This document shows, in pieces, positions 19,299-26,811 of a stretch of DNA of 64,000 nt. The position numbers and the translations under genes were made by a program. Position 1 is the stretch's first letter, and each line of letters begins with the position of its first letter. Source of the DNA: Aquibium oceanicum (GTDB lineage Bacteria > Pseudomonadota > Alphaproteobacteria > Rhizobiales > Rhizobiaceae); contig NZ_CP018171.1 in assembly GCF_001889605.1 (NCBI RefSeq), positions 620,001 through 684,000 of the forward strand. Direction: 5' to 3'. Below the pieces are notes generated by a model, which searched no databases, had not been told where the DNA came from, and saw only the letters and a program-made list of their open reading frames with translations.

Positions 19299-20879
19299 AT
19301 GAGTCTCGTCGGCAAGTTCGCCAGCGTCGGCGGCGCGACGATGGCAAGCCGCGTTCTCGGCTTCGTGCGCGAGGCGCTGATCGGGGCCGCCCTCGGCGCC
19401 GGTCCGGTCGCGGATGCCTTCTATGCCGCCTTCCGCTTTCCCAACCTCTTCCGACGGCTCTTCGCCGAAGGCGCGTTCAACACCGCCTTCATCCCGCTCT
19501 TCGCAAAGGAGCTGGAAGCGGACGGGATGAACGGCGCGCGCCGTTTTGCGGAAGAGGTGCTGTCGGTGCTGGTCGTCGCGCTGCTGGTCCTTTCCGTCAT
19601 CGCCATCTTCTTCATGCCCGCCCTCGTCGGGACGATCGTCGCGCCGGCCTTCGCCGACACGCCGGAAAAGTTCGACCTCACGGTCCTGATGACCCGCATC
19701 ATGTTCCCGTATCTCTTCTGCATGTCGCTGGTGGCGATGCTGTCGGGGATCCTGAACTCGATGCGCCGGTATTTCCTGGCGGCCATCGTGCCGGTGCTCC
19801 TCAACGTCATCCTGTCGGTGGTGCTGGTCGCGGCGCTCTACGCCGGGGTCGAATCGCGCACCACGGGCATCTGGCTCGCCTGGGGCGTCCTCGCGTCCGG
19901 CATCGCGCAGCTCTTGTTCCTGATCATGGGCGTAGGGCGCGAGGGCTACTCCATGGGCTTCCGCCGCCCCCGCATGACGCCCAAGGTCAACCGCCTGCTG
20001 CTCCTGATGGGACCGGCCATGCTGACCGGCGGCGTGACGCAGATCAACCTGCTCGTCGGGCAGATCATCGCCTCGGCGCAGGACGGGGCCATCGCGCTGC
20101 TCAACTATGCCGACCGCATCAACCAGCTGCCGCTCGGCGTCATCGGCATCGCCGTGGGAGTGGTACTGCTGCCGGAGCTCTCGCGTGCCCTGAAGGCGGG
20201 CGACGAGAAGGACGCGCAGCACCTGCAGAACCGCTCGCTGGAATTCGCGCTCGGCCTGACTTTCCCAGCTGCCGTCGGCTTCCTGGTCATGCCGGGGCCG
20301 ATCGTCAGCCTGCTCTACGAACGCGGCGCCTTCACCGAGCAGACCACGCAGCTGACGGCCGCCGCACTCGCCGCATTCGCCGCCGGCCTACCGGCCTATG
20401 TCCTCATCAAGGTCTTCTCGCCTGGCTTCTTCGCGCGCGAGGACATGAAGACGCCGATGTGGTTCTCGATGATCGCGGTGGCGGTGAACATCGCCGGCAG
20501 CCTGGCGCTGTTCCCGTTCTACGGCCATGTCGGCCTCGCGGCCGCGACGTCGCTCTCGGCCTGGATCAACGTGATCCTGCTCGCCGCCACGCTGTGGCGC
20601 CGCGACGCCTTCCGGCCGTCGCCGGCGACGCTGCGGCGGTCGGGCCTGATCGTATTCGCAGGCTTGGTCATGGGCGCCGCGCTCTGGGTGCTACAGGTGA
20701 CGCTGGCACCGTGGCTCGACGGCCCGCTCTTGGTCCGCCTGGCAACCGTGCTCGGCATCATCGCCGCCGGGGCGATCGTCTATTTCGGGATCGTGATTGC
20801 GACAGGGGCGCTGGATGGAAAGCAGATCGCGGGGATGCTGCGACGACGGAAGGTCAAAGGACGACTTCCAGGTCCGTGA
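19299..20879 (+). CDS. murJ: Lipid II flippase MurJ
   Basis: The 526-aa polytopic membrane protein moves the peptidoglycan precursor lipid II across the inner membrane. Its start, LVGKFASVGGATMASRVLGFVRE, split here over two motifs, is the MurJ/MviN pattern, followed by GPVADAFYAAFRFPNLFRR and RLFAEGAFNTAF. About 14 membrane segments are evident. glnD-murJ-trpS is a common alphaproteobacterial order, here broken by vapBC. The 3' end overlaps the vapC stop by 26 bases on the opposite strand. Confidence 0.95.
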   Translation: MSLVGKFASVGGATMASRVLGFVREALIGAALGAGPVADAFYAAFRFPNLFRRLFAEGAFNTAFIPLFAKELEADGMNGARRFAEEVLSVLVVALLVLSVIAIFFMPALVGTIVAPAFADTPEKFDLTVLMTRIMFPYLFCMSLVAMLSGILNSMRRYFLAAIVPVLLNVILSVVLVAALYAGVESRTTGIWLAWGVLASGIAQLLFLIMGVGREGYSMGFRRPRMTPKVNRLLLLMGPAMLTGGVTQINLLVGQIIASAQDGAIALLNYADRINQLPLGVIGIAVGVVLLPELSRALKAGDEKDAQHLQNRSLEFALGLTFPAAVGFLVMPGPIVSLLYERGAFTEQTTQLTAAALAAFAAGLPAYVLIKVFSPGFFAREDMKTPMWFSMIAVAVNIAGSLALFPFYGHVGLAAATSLSAWINVILLAATLWRRDAFRPSPATLRRSGLIVFAGLVMGAALWVLQVTLAPWLDGPLLVRLATVLGIIAAGAIVYFGIVIATGALDGKQIAGMLRRRKVKGRLPGP

Positions 20880-21258
20880 ATCGGAACTCGTCCGCGGTCG
20901 ATAGGATCGGGATTCCGTGGTGTTTCGCGCAGGCGTAATGGAAGCAGTCTCCCAGATTGAGGCGTCGCCGGCCGCTGCCGAAACGTTCCGCAGCCTCGAC
21001 GGCAAGGAGGGCAACCTCGTCGGCGGGAGGAAGATCGATCAGGTCGATGCCACGTTCGTCCATGAAACGGCGGACCAGACCAGCTGCCTGGGTGGGGGCA
21101 ATTCCGAACTTCCGCGGATTTGCGAGCGCCATTGCCGCCTCCCAGACCGCGATGGGCGAGGTACTGCGGGTCTCAGCAGACGCAATGGCCTCGGCGCATC
21201 TCGCGGCCTCCTGCTCGTCGCTCAGGATCGCTATGATCGCCGCGGCATCGACAAACAT
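20854..21258 (-). CDS. vapC: VapC-type PIN-domain ribonuclease toxin
   Basis: This 134-aa PIN-domain protein is the toxin of a type II toxin-antitoxin pair. The acidic active-site residues Asp4 (FVDAAAI), Glu40 (VWEAAMAL), Asp104 (NLGDCFHYACA) and Asp123 (STADEF) are in place. Family members are Mg-dependent RNases that cut tRNA or rRNA. The ATG overlaps the vapB stop by one base (TGATG). Its 3' end runs 26 bases into the end of murJ on the other strand. Confidence 0.9.
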   Translation of the reverse strand: MFVDAAAIIAILSDEQEAARCAEAIASAETRSTSPIAVWEAAMALANPRKFGIAPTQAAGLVRRFMDERGIDLIDLPPADEVALLAVEAAERFGSGRRRLNLGDCFHYACAKHHGIPILSTADEFRFTDLEVVL

Positions 21259-21503
21259 CAGGAGTCGCCGGAAAGGTCGTCGAAGAACGATTGCGGCAGG
21301 GGGGTGCGTGCCTGGTCGGTGAGTTTGATACCGAACTCGGCGCGCAGCCGCGCCGCAGTCTCCATCGGCGTTTCCTGCTCCCGACGGCGTTCGATCGCTT
21401 CGCGCATCGCCATGATGACGGCTTCCGAAAGTCCGATCCCTTCCATCTCCGCGAGCCTGCGCGTCAGGCGATCCGCTTCCTTGTTGGTGATGTTGATGGA
21501 CAT
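21258..21503 (-). CDS. vapB: VapB-type antitoxin (Rv0623-like)
   Basis: The 81-aa protein begins MSINITNKEADRLTRRLAE, matching the Rv0623-like/PSK family of short DNA-binding antitoxins. The N-terminal half should bind the operator, and the C-terminal part (after about residue 55) should wrap the VapC active site. It is cotranscribed with vapC. The promoter should lie in the 163 bases between this start and trpS, where the sequence is relatively AT-rich. Confidence 0.88.
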   Translation of the reverse strand: MSINITNKEADRLTRRLAEMEGIGLSEAVIMAMREAIERRREQETPMETAARLRAEFGIKLTDQARTPLPQSFFDDLSGDS

Positions 21504-21666
21504 TGGTTGACCCTACCGTGTAGAGGGGAACATGTAGATAAAGCTGGCAACAGTCAATTCTCGTCATCGCAGCGAGGACGCTCTTGCGCGTCTCCACGCC
21601 TTGCCCCATAAGCCCGCTCGATTTTCGCCGCGCGCGAAACGGCCCTCCACAAGCCACGAGGAAACT

Positions 21667-22734
21667 ATGTCCGCCTTCAAGCCGCTCGTCTTCTCCGGCG
21701 TCCAGCCGACCGGAAACCTCCATCTCGGAAACTATCTCGGTGCGATCCGCAAGTTCGTGGCGCTGCAGGAGACGCATGACTGCATCTATTGCGTCGTCGA
21801 CCTGCATTCGATCACGGCGCAGCTCGTCCATGACGATCTGGTCGAACAGACGCGGTCCATCACCGCGGCGTTTCTCGCCTCGGGCATCGATCCGAAGAAG
21901 CACATCGTCTTCAACCAGAGCCGCGTGCCGCAGCACGCCGAACTCGCCTGGATCTTCAACTGCGTGGCGCGTATCGGCTGGATGAACCGGATGACGCAGT
22001 TCAAGGACAAGGCCGGTAAGGACCGCGAGAACGCCTCGCTGGGCCTGCTCGCCTATCCGAGCCTGATGGCGGCCGACATCCTGGTCTACCGCGCGACCCA
22101 TGTGCCCGTCGGCGACGACCAGAAGCAGCACCTGGAACTGACACGCGACATCGCGGCGAAGTTCAACAACGACTTCTCCGCCAGGATCGCTTCGCTCGGC
22201 CTGGGCGTCGAGATGGAAATGGGCGAGGAGACGGTGAACGGCTTCTTCCCGTTGACCGAACCGCTGATCGAAGGCCCGGCCACGCGTGTCATGAGCCTGC
22301 GCGACGGGTCGAAGAAGATGTCGAAGTCGGACCCGTCGGACCTGTCGCGCATCAATCTGACAGACGATGCGGACACGATTTCCAAGAAGATCAGGAAGGC
22401 CAAGACCGATCCCGAGCCGTTGCCGTCCGAACTCGACGGATTGAAGGAGCGTCCGGAAGCCGAGAACCTCGTCGGCATCTACGCCGCGCTTTCGGAACGG
22501 TCGCGAGAGGACGTGATCGCCGAATTCGGCGGCCAGCAGTTCTCGGCCTTCAAGCCGGCGCTCGCAGACCTTGCTGTCGACCGGCTCGCCCCGATCGCCG
22601 CGGAGATGCGGCGCATATCGGCCGACCGGGCCTTCGTCGACAGCGTCCTTAGGGACGGCGGCGAGCGTGCCGGCGCGAAGGCGGAGGCCACGATGAAGGG
22701 CGTGCGCGAGATCATCGGCCTGCTGGCGGATTGA
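21667..22734 (+). CDS. trpS: Tryptophanyl-tRNA synthetase
   Basis: TrpS charges tRNA-Trp. The 355-aa protein is a class I synthetase with the HIGH-type motif [12 protein letters not shown] near residue 15 and the KMSKS loop ([10 protein letters not shown]) near residue 220. The ATG at 21667 follows GAGGAAA and gives the conserved N-terminus [12 protein letters not shown]; an upstream in-frame ATG at 21601 would add 22 unconserved residues. Length is normal for the family. Confidence 0.96.
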   Translation: MSAFKPLVFSGVQPTGNLHLGNYLGAIRKFVALQETHDCIYCVVDLHSITAQLVHDDLVEQTRSITAAFLASGIDPKKHIVFNQSRVPQHAELAWIFNCVARIGWMNRMTQFKDKAGKDRENASLGLLAYPSLMAADILVYRATHVPVGDDQKQHLELTRDIAAKFNNDFSARIASLGLGVEMEMGEETVNGFFPLTEPLIEGPATRVMSLRDGSKKMSKSDPSDLSRINLTDDADTISKKIRKAKTDPEPLPSELDGLKERPEAENLVGIYAALSERSREDVIAEFGGQQFSAFKPALADLAVDRLAPIAAEMRRISADRAFVDSVLRDGGERAGAKAEATMKGVREIIGLLAD

Positions 22735-22824
22735 GACCGCGACAGGAGAGTTCCCGCGGGCAGCTTGCGGCTGCCCGACCGCGATGGCAGATTGCGGCCT
22801 TCGTCAACAGTGCGGGATGACTGA

Positions 22825-23316
22825 ATGGTCTCGAAACGACTGAGCCGGGAAGCCGGCCACCGGCGCAAGTTCCTTGCCATCGTGGACGACACGCCCGAAT
22901 GCGAGCGGGCCGTGGCCTACGCATCGCGCCGCGCGGTGAGCACCGGCGGAGCGCTCGTCCTTCTCTTCGTCATCGAACCGGGCGATTTCCAGCAATGGTT
23001 CGGCGTCGAGAAGATCATGCGCGAGGAGGCGAACGCGACGGCGTCTGCGGCGCTGGACGCGGCGGCGTCAAAAGTGCGGGAACGGTCGGGCATAGAAGCC
23101 GAGCTCGTCATCCGCGAAGGCGATCCATCGGAAGAGATCCACGCACTCATCGAGGAAGACCAGGACATAGCGATCCTCATCCTCGCCGCGGGCTCCTCCA
23201 AGGAGGGGCCGGGCCCCCTCGTCTCGTCGATTTCGGGCAAGGGAGTGTCGTTCCAGATCCCGGTGACGGTGGTTCCCGCGAACCTGACCGACGAGGATAT
23301 CGACAGCCTCGCCTGA
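22825..23316 (+). CDS. Universal stress protein
   Basis: The 163-aa UspA-fold protein has the opening strand KFLAIVDDTPECERAV, the middle segment VIREGDPSEEIHALIEE, and a C-terminal LILAAGSS... nucleotide loop. UspA proteins bind ATP or act in stress survival; the specific role is not visible. It lies between trpS and nfuA, and nfuA has its own promoter, so it is probably a separate unit. Confidence 0.85.
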   Translation: MVSKRLSREAGHRRKFLAIVDDTPECERAVAYASRRAVSTGGALVLLFVIEPGDFQQWFGVEKIMREEANATASAALDAAASKVRERSGIEAELVIREGDPSEEIHALIEEDQDIAILILAAGSSKEGPGPLVSSISGKGVSFQIPVTVVPANLTDEDIDSLA

Positions 23317-23358
23317 AAAGCCATTCCGCTTATGCGACTCAACGCGGTTCGGAATTGC

Positions 23359-23387
23359 TTGATAAGGGCGCCCGTTGCGCCTATTTA
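23359..23387 (+). promoter_or_regulatory. Putative nfuA promoter
   Basis: TTGATA (23359-23364) is followed after 17 bases by TATTTA (23382-23387), giving a predicted start near 23394 and a leader of about 30 bases before the nfuA ATG. The -10 hexamer overlaps the Irr-like palindrome. Confidence 0.6.
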
Positions 23388-23400
23388 GAACTATTCAAAA
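23384..23400. promoter_or_regulatory. Irr iron control element (ICE) before nfuA
   Basis: TTTAGAA-N3-TTCAAAA differs by one base from the rhizobial Irr element TTTAGAA-N3-TTCTAAA. It overlaps the predicted -10 box, so bound Irr should block transcription when iron or haem is low. A perfect copy with the same central CTA lies at 57931-57947. Confidence 0.7.
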
Positions 23401-23423
23401 CTACAGAGGCAGGAGATCCCGCC

Positions 23424-23993
23424 ATGTTCATCCAGACGGAAGCCACGCCGAACCCGGCGACGCTCAAGTTCCTGCCGGGGAAGGTCGTCCTCAACGAGGG
23501 AACCGCAGATTTCCGCGATGCCGACAGTGCCCGCGTAGCCTCGCCGCTCGCTGCCCGCATCTTCGACGTTCCGGGCGTGACCGGCGTCTTCTTCGGCTAT
23601 GACTTCGTCACCGTCACCAAGGACGGACCGGAATGGCAGCATCTGAAGCCCGCGATCCTGGGCTCCATCATGGAGCATTTCATGTCCGGCGCACCGGTCA
23701 TGGCCACGCCCGAAAGCACCGGCGACGCGGAGAGCGGCGAAGAATTCTATGACAAGGCGGACTCGGAGATCGTCGTCACGATCAAGGAGCTTCTCGACAC
23801 GCGCGTGCGGCCGGCCGTTGCCCAGGATGGCGGCGACATTACCTTCCGCGGCTTCGAGAACGGCACGGTCTTCCTGCACATGAAGGGTGCCTGCGCCGGC
23901 TGCCCATCGTCCACGGCGACGCTGAAGCACGGCATCCAGAACCTGCTCCGGCACTTCGTCCCGGAAGTCCAGCAGGTCGAACAGGTCGTCTGA
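23424..23993 (+). CDS. nfuA: NfuA-type Fe-S cluster carrier (NifU-like)
   Basis: The 189-aa protein has an N-terminal Nfu domain (MFIQTEATPNPATLKFLPG) and a C-terminal NifU-like domain from about residue 112 with the cluster-binding CAGC motif (Cys157 and Cys160). It accepts and delivers [4Fe-4S] clusters in the cytoplasm. The ATG at 23424 follows GGCAGGAG. An Irr-type element overlaps its promoter, linking it to iron status. A strong terminator follows at 24026. Confidence 0.93.
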   Translation: MFIQTEATPNPATLKFLPGKVVLNEGTADFRDADSARVASPLAARIFDVPGVTGVFFGYDFVTVTKDGPEWQHLKPAILGSIMEHFMSGAPVMATPESTGDAESGEEFYDKADSEIVVTIKELLDTRVRPAVAQDGGDITFRGFENGTVFLHMKGACAGCPSSTATLKHGIQNLLRHFVPEVQQVEQVV

Positions 23994-24025
23994 TCAGGCT
24001 TTTTTGCTTTACGGCGAATGTGGAA

Positions 24026-24058
24026 CGAGCGGGCCCTTTCGGGCCCGCTCGCATTTTT
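24026..24058 (+). terminator. Rho-independent terminator of nfuA
   Basis: An 11-base perfect stem (24026-24036 with 24041-24051, loop TTTC) is followed by CATTTTT. It lies 32 bases after the nfuA stop and between convergent genes. Confidence 0.88.
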
Positions 24059-24092
24059 GACCTACTCTCGTCGTCCGGTTGGACGCTGGCCC

Positions 24093-24752
24093 TCAGGCCG
24101 CCGGCTGCTTCGTCTTCCTGAGGTAGGGCAGGATGGTGTCGAAGGAGCCGAAGCGGTTTTTCGCATCCTCGTTCGAGACCGCGGCGGTGATGATGACGTC
24201 CTCGCCGAACTTCCAGTCGGCCGGGGTGGCGACCTGATGCTTGGCAGTCAGCTGGATCGAATCGATCGCGCGCAGGATCTCCGAGAAGTTCCGGCCCGTG
24301 GTCATCGGATAGCTCAGCACGAGCTTGATTTTCTTGTCCGGTCCGATGACGAACACGGAACGCACGGTCGCGTTGTCGGCCGGCGTGCGGCCCTCCGAAC
24401 TCTCGCCCGCACCAGCGGGCAGCATGTCGTAGAGCTTCGCGACCTTCAGGTCCTTGTCGCCGATGAGCGGGTAGTTGACCGAATGGCCCGTCGCGACCTG
24501 TATGTCTTCCTTCCACTTCGCGTGGCTCTCGACCGGATCGACCGAGATGCCGATGATCTTCACGCCACGCTTCTCGAATTCGGGAGCGTAGCCGGCCATC
24601 GATCCGAGTTCGGTCGTGCAGACGGGGGTGAAGTTCTTCGGGTGGGAGAACAGGACCGCCCAGCCGTCGCCGATCCAGTCGTGGAAGTTGATGGTTCCCT
24701 GCGTGGTCTCGGCGGTGAAGTCCGGCGCGGTATCGTTGATGCGAAGGCCCAT
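24093..24752 (-). CDS. 1-Cys peroxiredoxin (Prx6 type)
   Basis: The 219-aa peroxidase reduces hydrogen peroxide and alkyl hydroperoxides in the cytoplasm. The catalytic motif FSHPKNFTPVCTTELG holds the peroxidatic Cys45. There is no second resolving Cys in the usual C-terminal position, and the long C-terminal domain from about 165 is typical of the Prx6 group. The ATG at 24752 gives the family start MGLRINDTAPDF. A perfect 8-base hairpin lies just upstream (24774-24791), in what would be its leader. It is convergent with nfuA. Confidence 0.93.
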   Translation of the reverse strand: MGLRINDTAPDFTAETTQGTINFHDWIGDGWAVLFSHPKNFTPVCTTELGSMAGYAPEFEKRGVKIIGISVDPVESHAKWKEDIQVATGHSVNYPLIGDKDLKVAKLYDMLPAGAGESSEGRTPADNATVRSVFVIGPDKKIKLVLSYPMTTGRNFSEILRAIDSIQLTAKHQVATPADWKFGEDVIITAAVSNEDAKNRFGSFDTILPYLRKTKQPAA

Positions 24753-25024
24753 GATGGCTTCTCCTTCTGTGAAGGGCCGCCTCGGCGGCCCGGATGGATC
24801 AGCGAGGAGGATAGCGCTTTCGACGAAGCCTGCGAGGCAGCCAAAGCCGGAATTCGGCATGGAAGAGGACAGTATTCCGGTCGGAAGGCTCGAAAGAGAA
24901 CCTTTTTGCGGAGACTGCCGACCGAAGTCTCCAGACGCAACTGCCGCCTGCTCCAGACCATGCAAGCGGCGCGTCCGGAAGGACGCATCGGCGGGCGGCA
25001 TGGCCTCGATGGCATTGAGACGAG

Positions 25025-25435
25025 CTACCAGCCGAACTGGATGGTGGCGCCGGTGCGCCCGCTGCCATTTTGGACGGCGTGGCCGCTGGTGTTCCTGCCG
25101 AACTGGAACAGGCCGTAGGCGTTGCGGTTGCCGTTCTGCCGGACGGTTCCGTTGTGGCCGTTGCCTTCCTGATGGACGATACCGAGATTGCCGCCGCCGT
25201 TCTGGAGCAGGCCGGCGACGTTTCCGGAGCCGCGCTGCTTGATGCCGCCGTTCTTGATACCGTTGTAGAGAGAATACATCTGCAGACCCGCGCGCAGGGC
25301 TTGCGCATCCCGTGCATTTCCGGGTGCGATGTGGAACGAGACCGAGCCACCCGCCGAAGCCGGGACAGTGAGACCCGCGGTGGCGATGGTGAGGGCCACG
25401 AGGCTTGCCGCGGCGGTCTTGATCAGCTTGGTCAT
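25025..25435 (-). CDS. Curlin-repeat protein
   Basis: The 136-aa protein has a signal peptide (residues 1-28, ending ASAGG) and then about six curlin-like repeats with regularly spaced Gln, Asn and Gly (LLQNGGGNLG, VRQNGNRNAYG, AVQNGSGRTG). Such repeats stack into a beta-helix in amyloid fibres outside the cell. It could be the nucleator (CsgB-like) or a minor subunit, because its repeats are few and its N-terminal segment is longer. It is the last gene of the csg-like cluster on this strand, 216 bases from csgH. Confidence 0.8.
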   Translation of the reverse strand: MTKLIKTAAASLVALTIATAGLTVPASAGGSVSFHIAPGNARDAQALRAGLQMYSLYNGIKNGGIKQRGSGNVAGLLQNGGGNLGIVHQEGNGHNGTVRQNGNRNAYGLFQFGRNTSGHAVQNGSGRTGATIQFGW

Positions 25436-25601
25436 AGTCTCTCTCCTGGATTTGACTTCGCTCTTTGCGGCTGTCAGTCCTTGTCCAGCCGATGAGGAGA
25501 GTTTGACGTGTTGCCGCTGAACCGTGCCGGAACCATGCATTCAGCGGGCGTTCAGGGGCGCGGACACCTTCGTCGCACTGCCGCGGATGCGCGACGCAAA
25601 A

Positions 25602-25626
25602 GGGGCCCCGGCGGATGCCGGAGCCC
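25602..25626 (-). terminator. Rho-independent terminator after csgH
   Basis: On the minus strand a 10-base stem (arms 25617-25626 and 25603-25612, one G-U pair) is followed by CTTTTGC. It lies 25 bases after the csgH stop, so the downstream curlin gene needs read-through or its own promoter. Confidence 0.7.
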
Positions 25627-25651
25627 TCGTGCAGAAAGAGCAAGTTGAAGT

Positions 25652-26053
25652 TCAGGTGGCTCCGCCGACGCGCTCGTCGCAGCGATAGGTCTTGCCGCCG
25701 GCGGTGACTTCGAGGCGGGCATCGTAGATCGAGCCGTGACTGCCGAGCATCACCTCGCTGAGGGTCGTGGGGCTGCCGGCCTTCGCGGAGAAGTCGCCGC
25801 CCTGCGAGATGTCGGAACTGCCCGATCCACCGGCGCTCTCCACCCGGAAGGTGTAGGACCCGCTGACGGCCTTGTCGGCGCGCACGACGCCTTGCAGCGT
25901 CACCATGCCGCCAGAAGTGATCGCCTGGATTTCGCAGCGGACCGGGCCACTGGAGGAACCGGCCTGTCCGGCGCCGACCGATGTGGCGGCCGCGCCGGCC
26001 CCCAGCAGGAGCGTGGCGGCGGGAATGAGCATGCGTCTGCCTGTTGAAAACAT
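25652..26053 (-). CDS. csgH: CsgH-type curli assembly protein
   Basis: The 133-aa secreted protein matches CsgH, the alphaproteobacterial periplasmic protein that restrains amyloid formation by curlin. A signal peptide covers about residues 1-31. The mature part is a beta-rich domain starting PVRCEIQAITSGGMVTLQG, with Cys40 and Cys125 (YRCDE) placed to form a disulfide. The ATG at 26053 gives a proper signal peptide. It lies between two curlin genes, as expected. No csgG, csgE or csgF is in the window. Confidence 0.85.
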   Translation of the reverse strand: MFSTGRRMLIPAATLLLGAGAAATSVGAGQAGSSSGPVRCEIQAITSGGMVTLQGVVRADKAVSGSYTFRVESAGGSGSSDISQGGDFSAKAGSPTTLSEVMLGSHGSIYDARLEVTAGGKTYRCDERVGGAT

Positions 26054-26132
26054 CGTCTTTTCTCCTTCGTCATCGAGGAAAGCCGGGGAAAGCCGCTCGC
26101 TTCCCCCGGCCGGTGAAGCCTTGCTCGGACGA

Positions 26133-26567
26133 TCACGGGCAGGTCTGGACGAATGCCGCCACGTTGCCGTTGCCGCCCTGCGAAACGTTGGCGTTGCAGC
26201 CGTTTCCGACCTGTACGCCGGCGGCGATGTTGCCGTTGCCGTCCTGGGTGATGATCGCGTTGTGGTTGTTGCCAAACTGGCCGACGCCGGCGGCGTTGGC
26301 CCTGCCGCGCTGCCAGGTGTCGGCGTAGTTGTTGTAGCCCTCCTGGCCGATTGCGGAGAGGTTGCGCCGGCCTGTCTGGTTGGCGATGCCGGTGTTGCGG
26401 CCGCCATTCTGGTAGAGGCCGATCTGGTTGCGCTTGCCGGTCTGGGCGCCGCCGGCCGCATGGCCCCAGCCGTACTGCTGGATCTTGACCTGGTTGGCCA
26501 TGGCGGGGACCGAAACGATGCCCATGACGGCGGCGACGGCGGTGGTGATGAAGAACTTGCGGGTCAT
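26133..26567 (-). CDS. Curlin (CsgA-like major fibre subunit)
   Basis: The 144-aa secreted protein has a signal peptide (1-24, ending AMA) followed by about eight curlin repeats with Gln/Asn/Gly spacing (LYQNGGRNTG, IGQEGYNNYAD, VGQFGNNHNA, ITQDGNGNIA, VSQGGNGNVA). It should polymerise into an extracellular amyloid. Two Cys residues, Cys124 in NGCNAN and Cys143 in the final TCP, are unusual for a curlin. It is the first gene of the cluster and is divergent from the malonyl-CoA synthetase. Confidence 0.87.
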   Translation of the reverse strand: MTRKFFITTAVAAVMGIVSVPAMANQVKIQQYGWGHAAGGAQTGKRNQIGLYQNGGRNTGIANQTGRRNLSAIGQEGYNNYADTWQRGRANAAGVGQFGNNHNAIITQDGNGNIAAGVQVGNGCNANVSQGGNGNVAAFVQTCP

Positions 26568-26811
26568 CTCGATTTCCTCTTCTCGTTGGGGCGGTCGTTG
26601 CCGCTTGCTGACGGTTCGAGTTCTAGGGGAGCGGTCCGGAACCCGACCTGAACCGGCCGTTCAGATTGGGTTCAGTGGAAAATGACCCGCAGCCACCCTT
26701 CGAGAACCGCGGGCGATAGGCGCTGCCTTTCCAAGGGCCGCGTTCCTGCTGTAGGTCTTTCGGCCATCATGGAGCGGTGCCGGAAAGTGCCGGACGCTGG
26801 GGGAGACGAGA

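Noticed and set aside
19197-20222. Long minus-strand frame opposite murJ
   Set aside because: It is Arg/His/Asp/Gln-rich, the usual composition of a frame antisense to a high-GC membrane-protein gene, and murJ fully explains the region.
20854-22131. A single 425-codon frame on the minus strand covering the PIN domain and the antisense of vapB and trpS
   Set aside because: Only the last 134 codons encode a recognisable protein (VapC). The rest is antisense to trpS and has no family features.
24018-25118. Long plus-strand frame opposite the peroxiredoxin gene
   Set aside because: The peroxiredoxin on the other strand is complete with its catalytic Cys; this frame has no recognisable domain and spans a terminator.
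25025-26567. CRISPR-like or other DNA repeats in the curlin genes
   Set aside because: The periodicity is in the protein (Gln/Asn/Gly spacing), not in exact DNA repeats with spacers.
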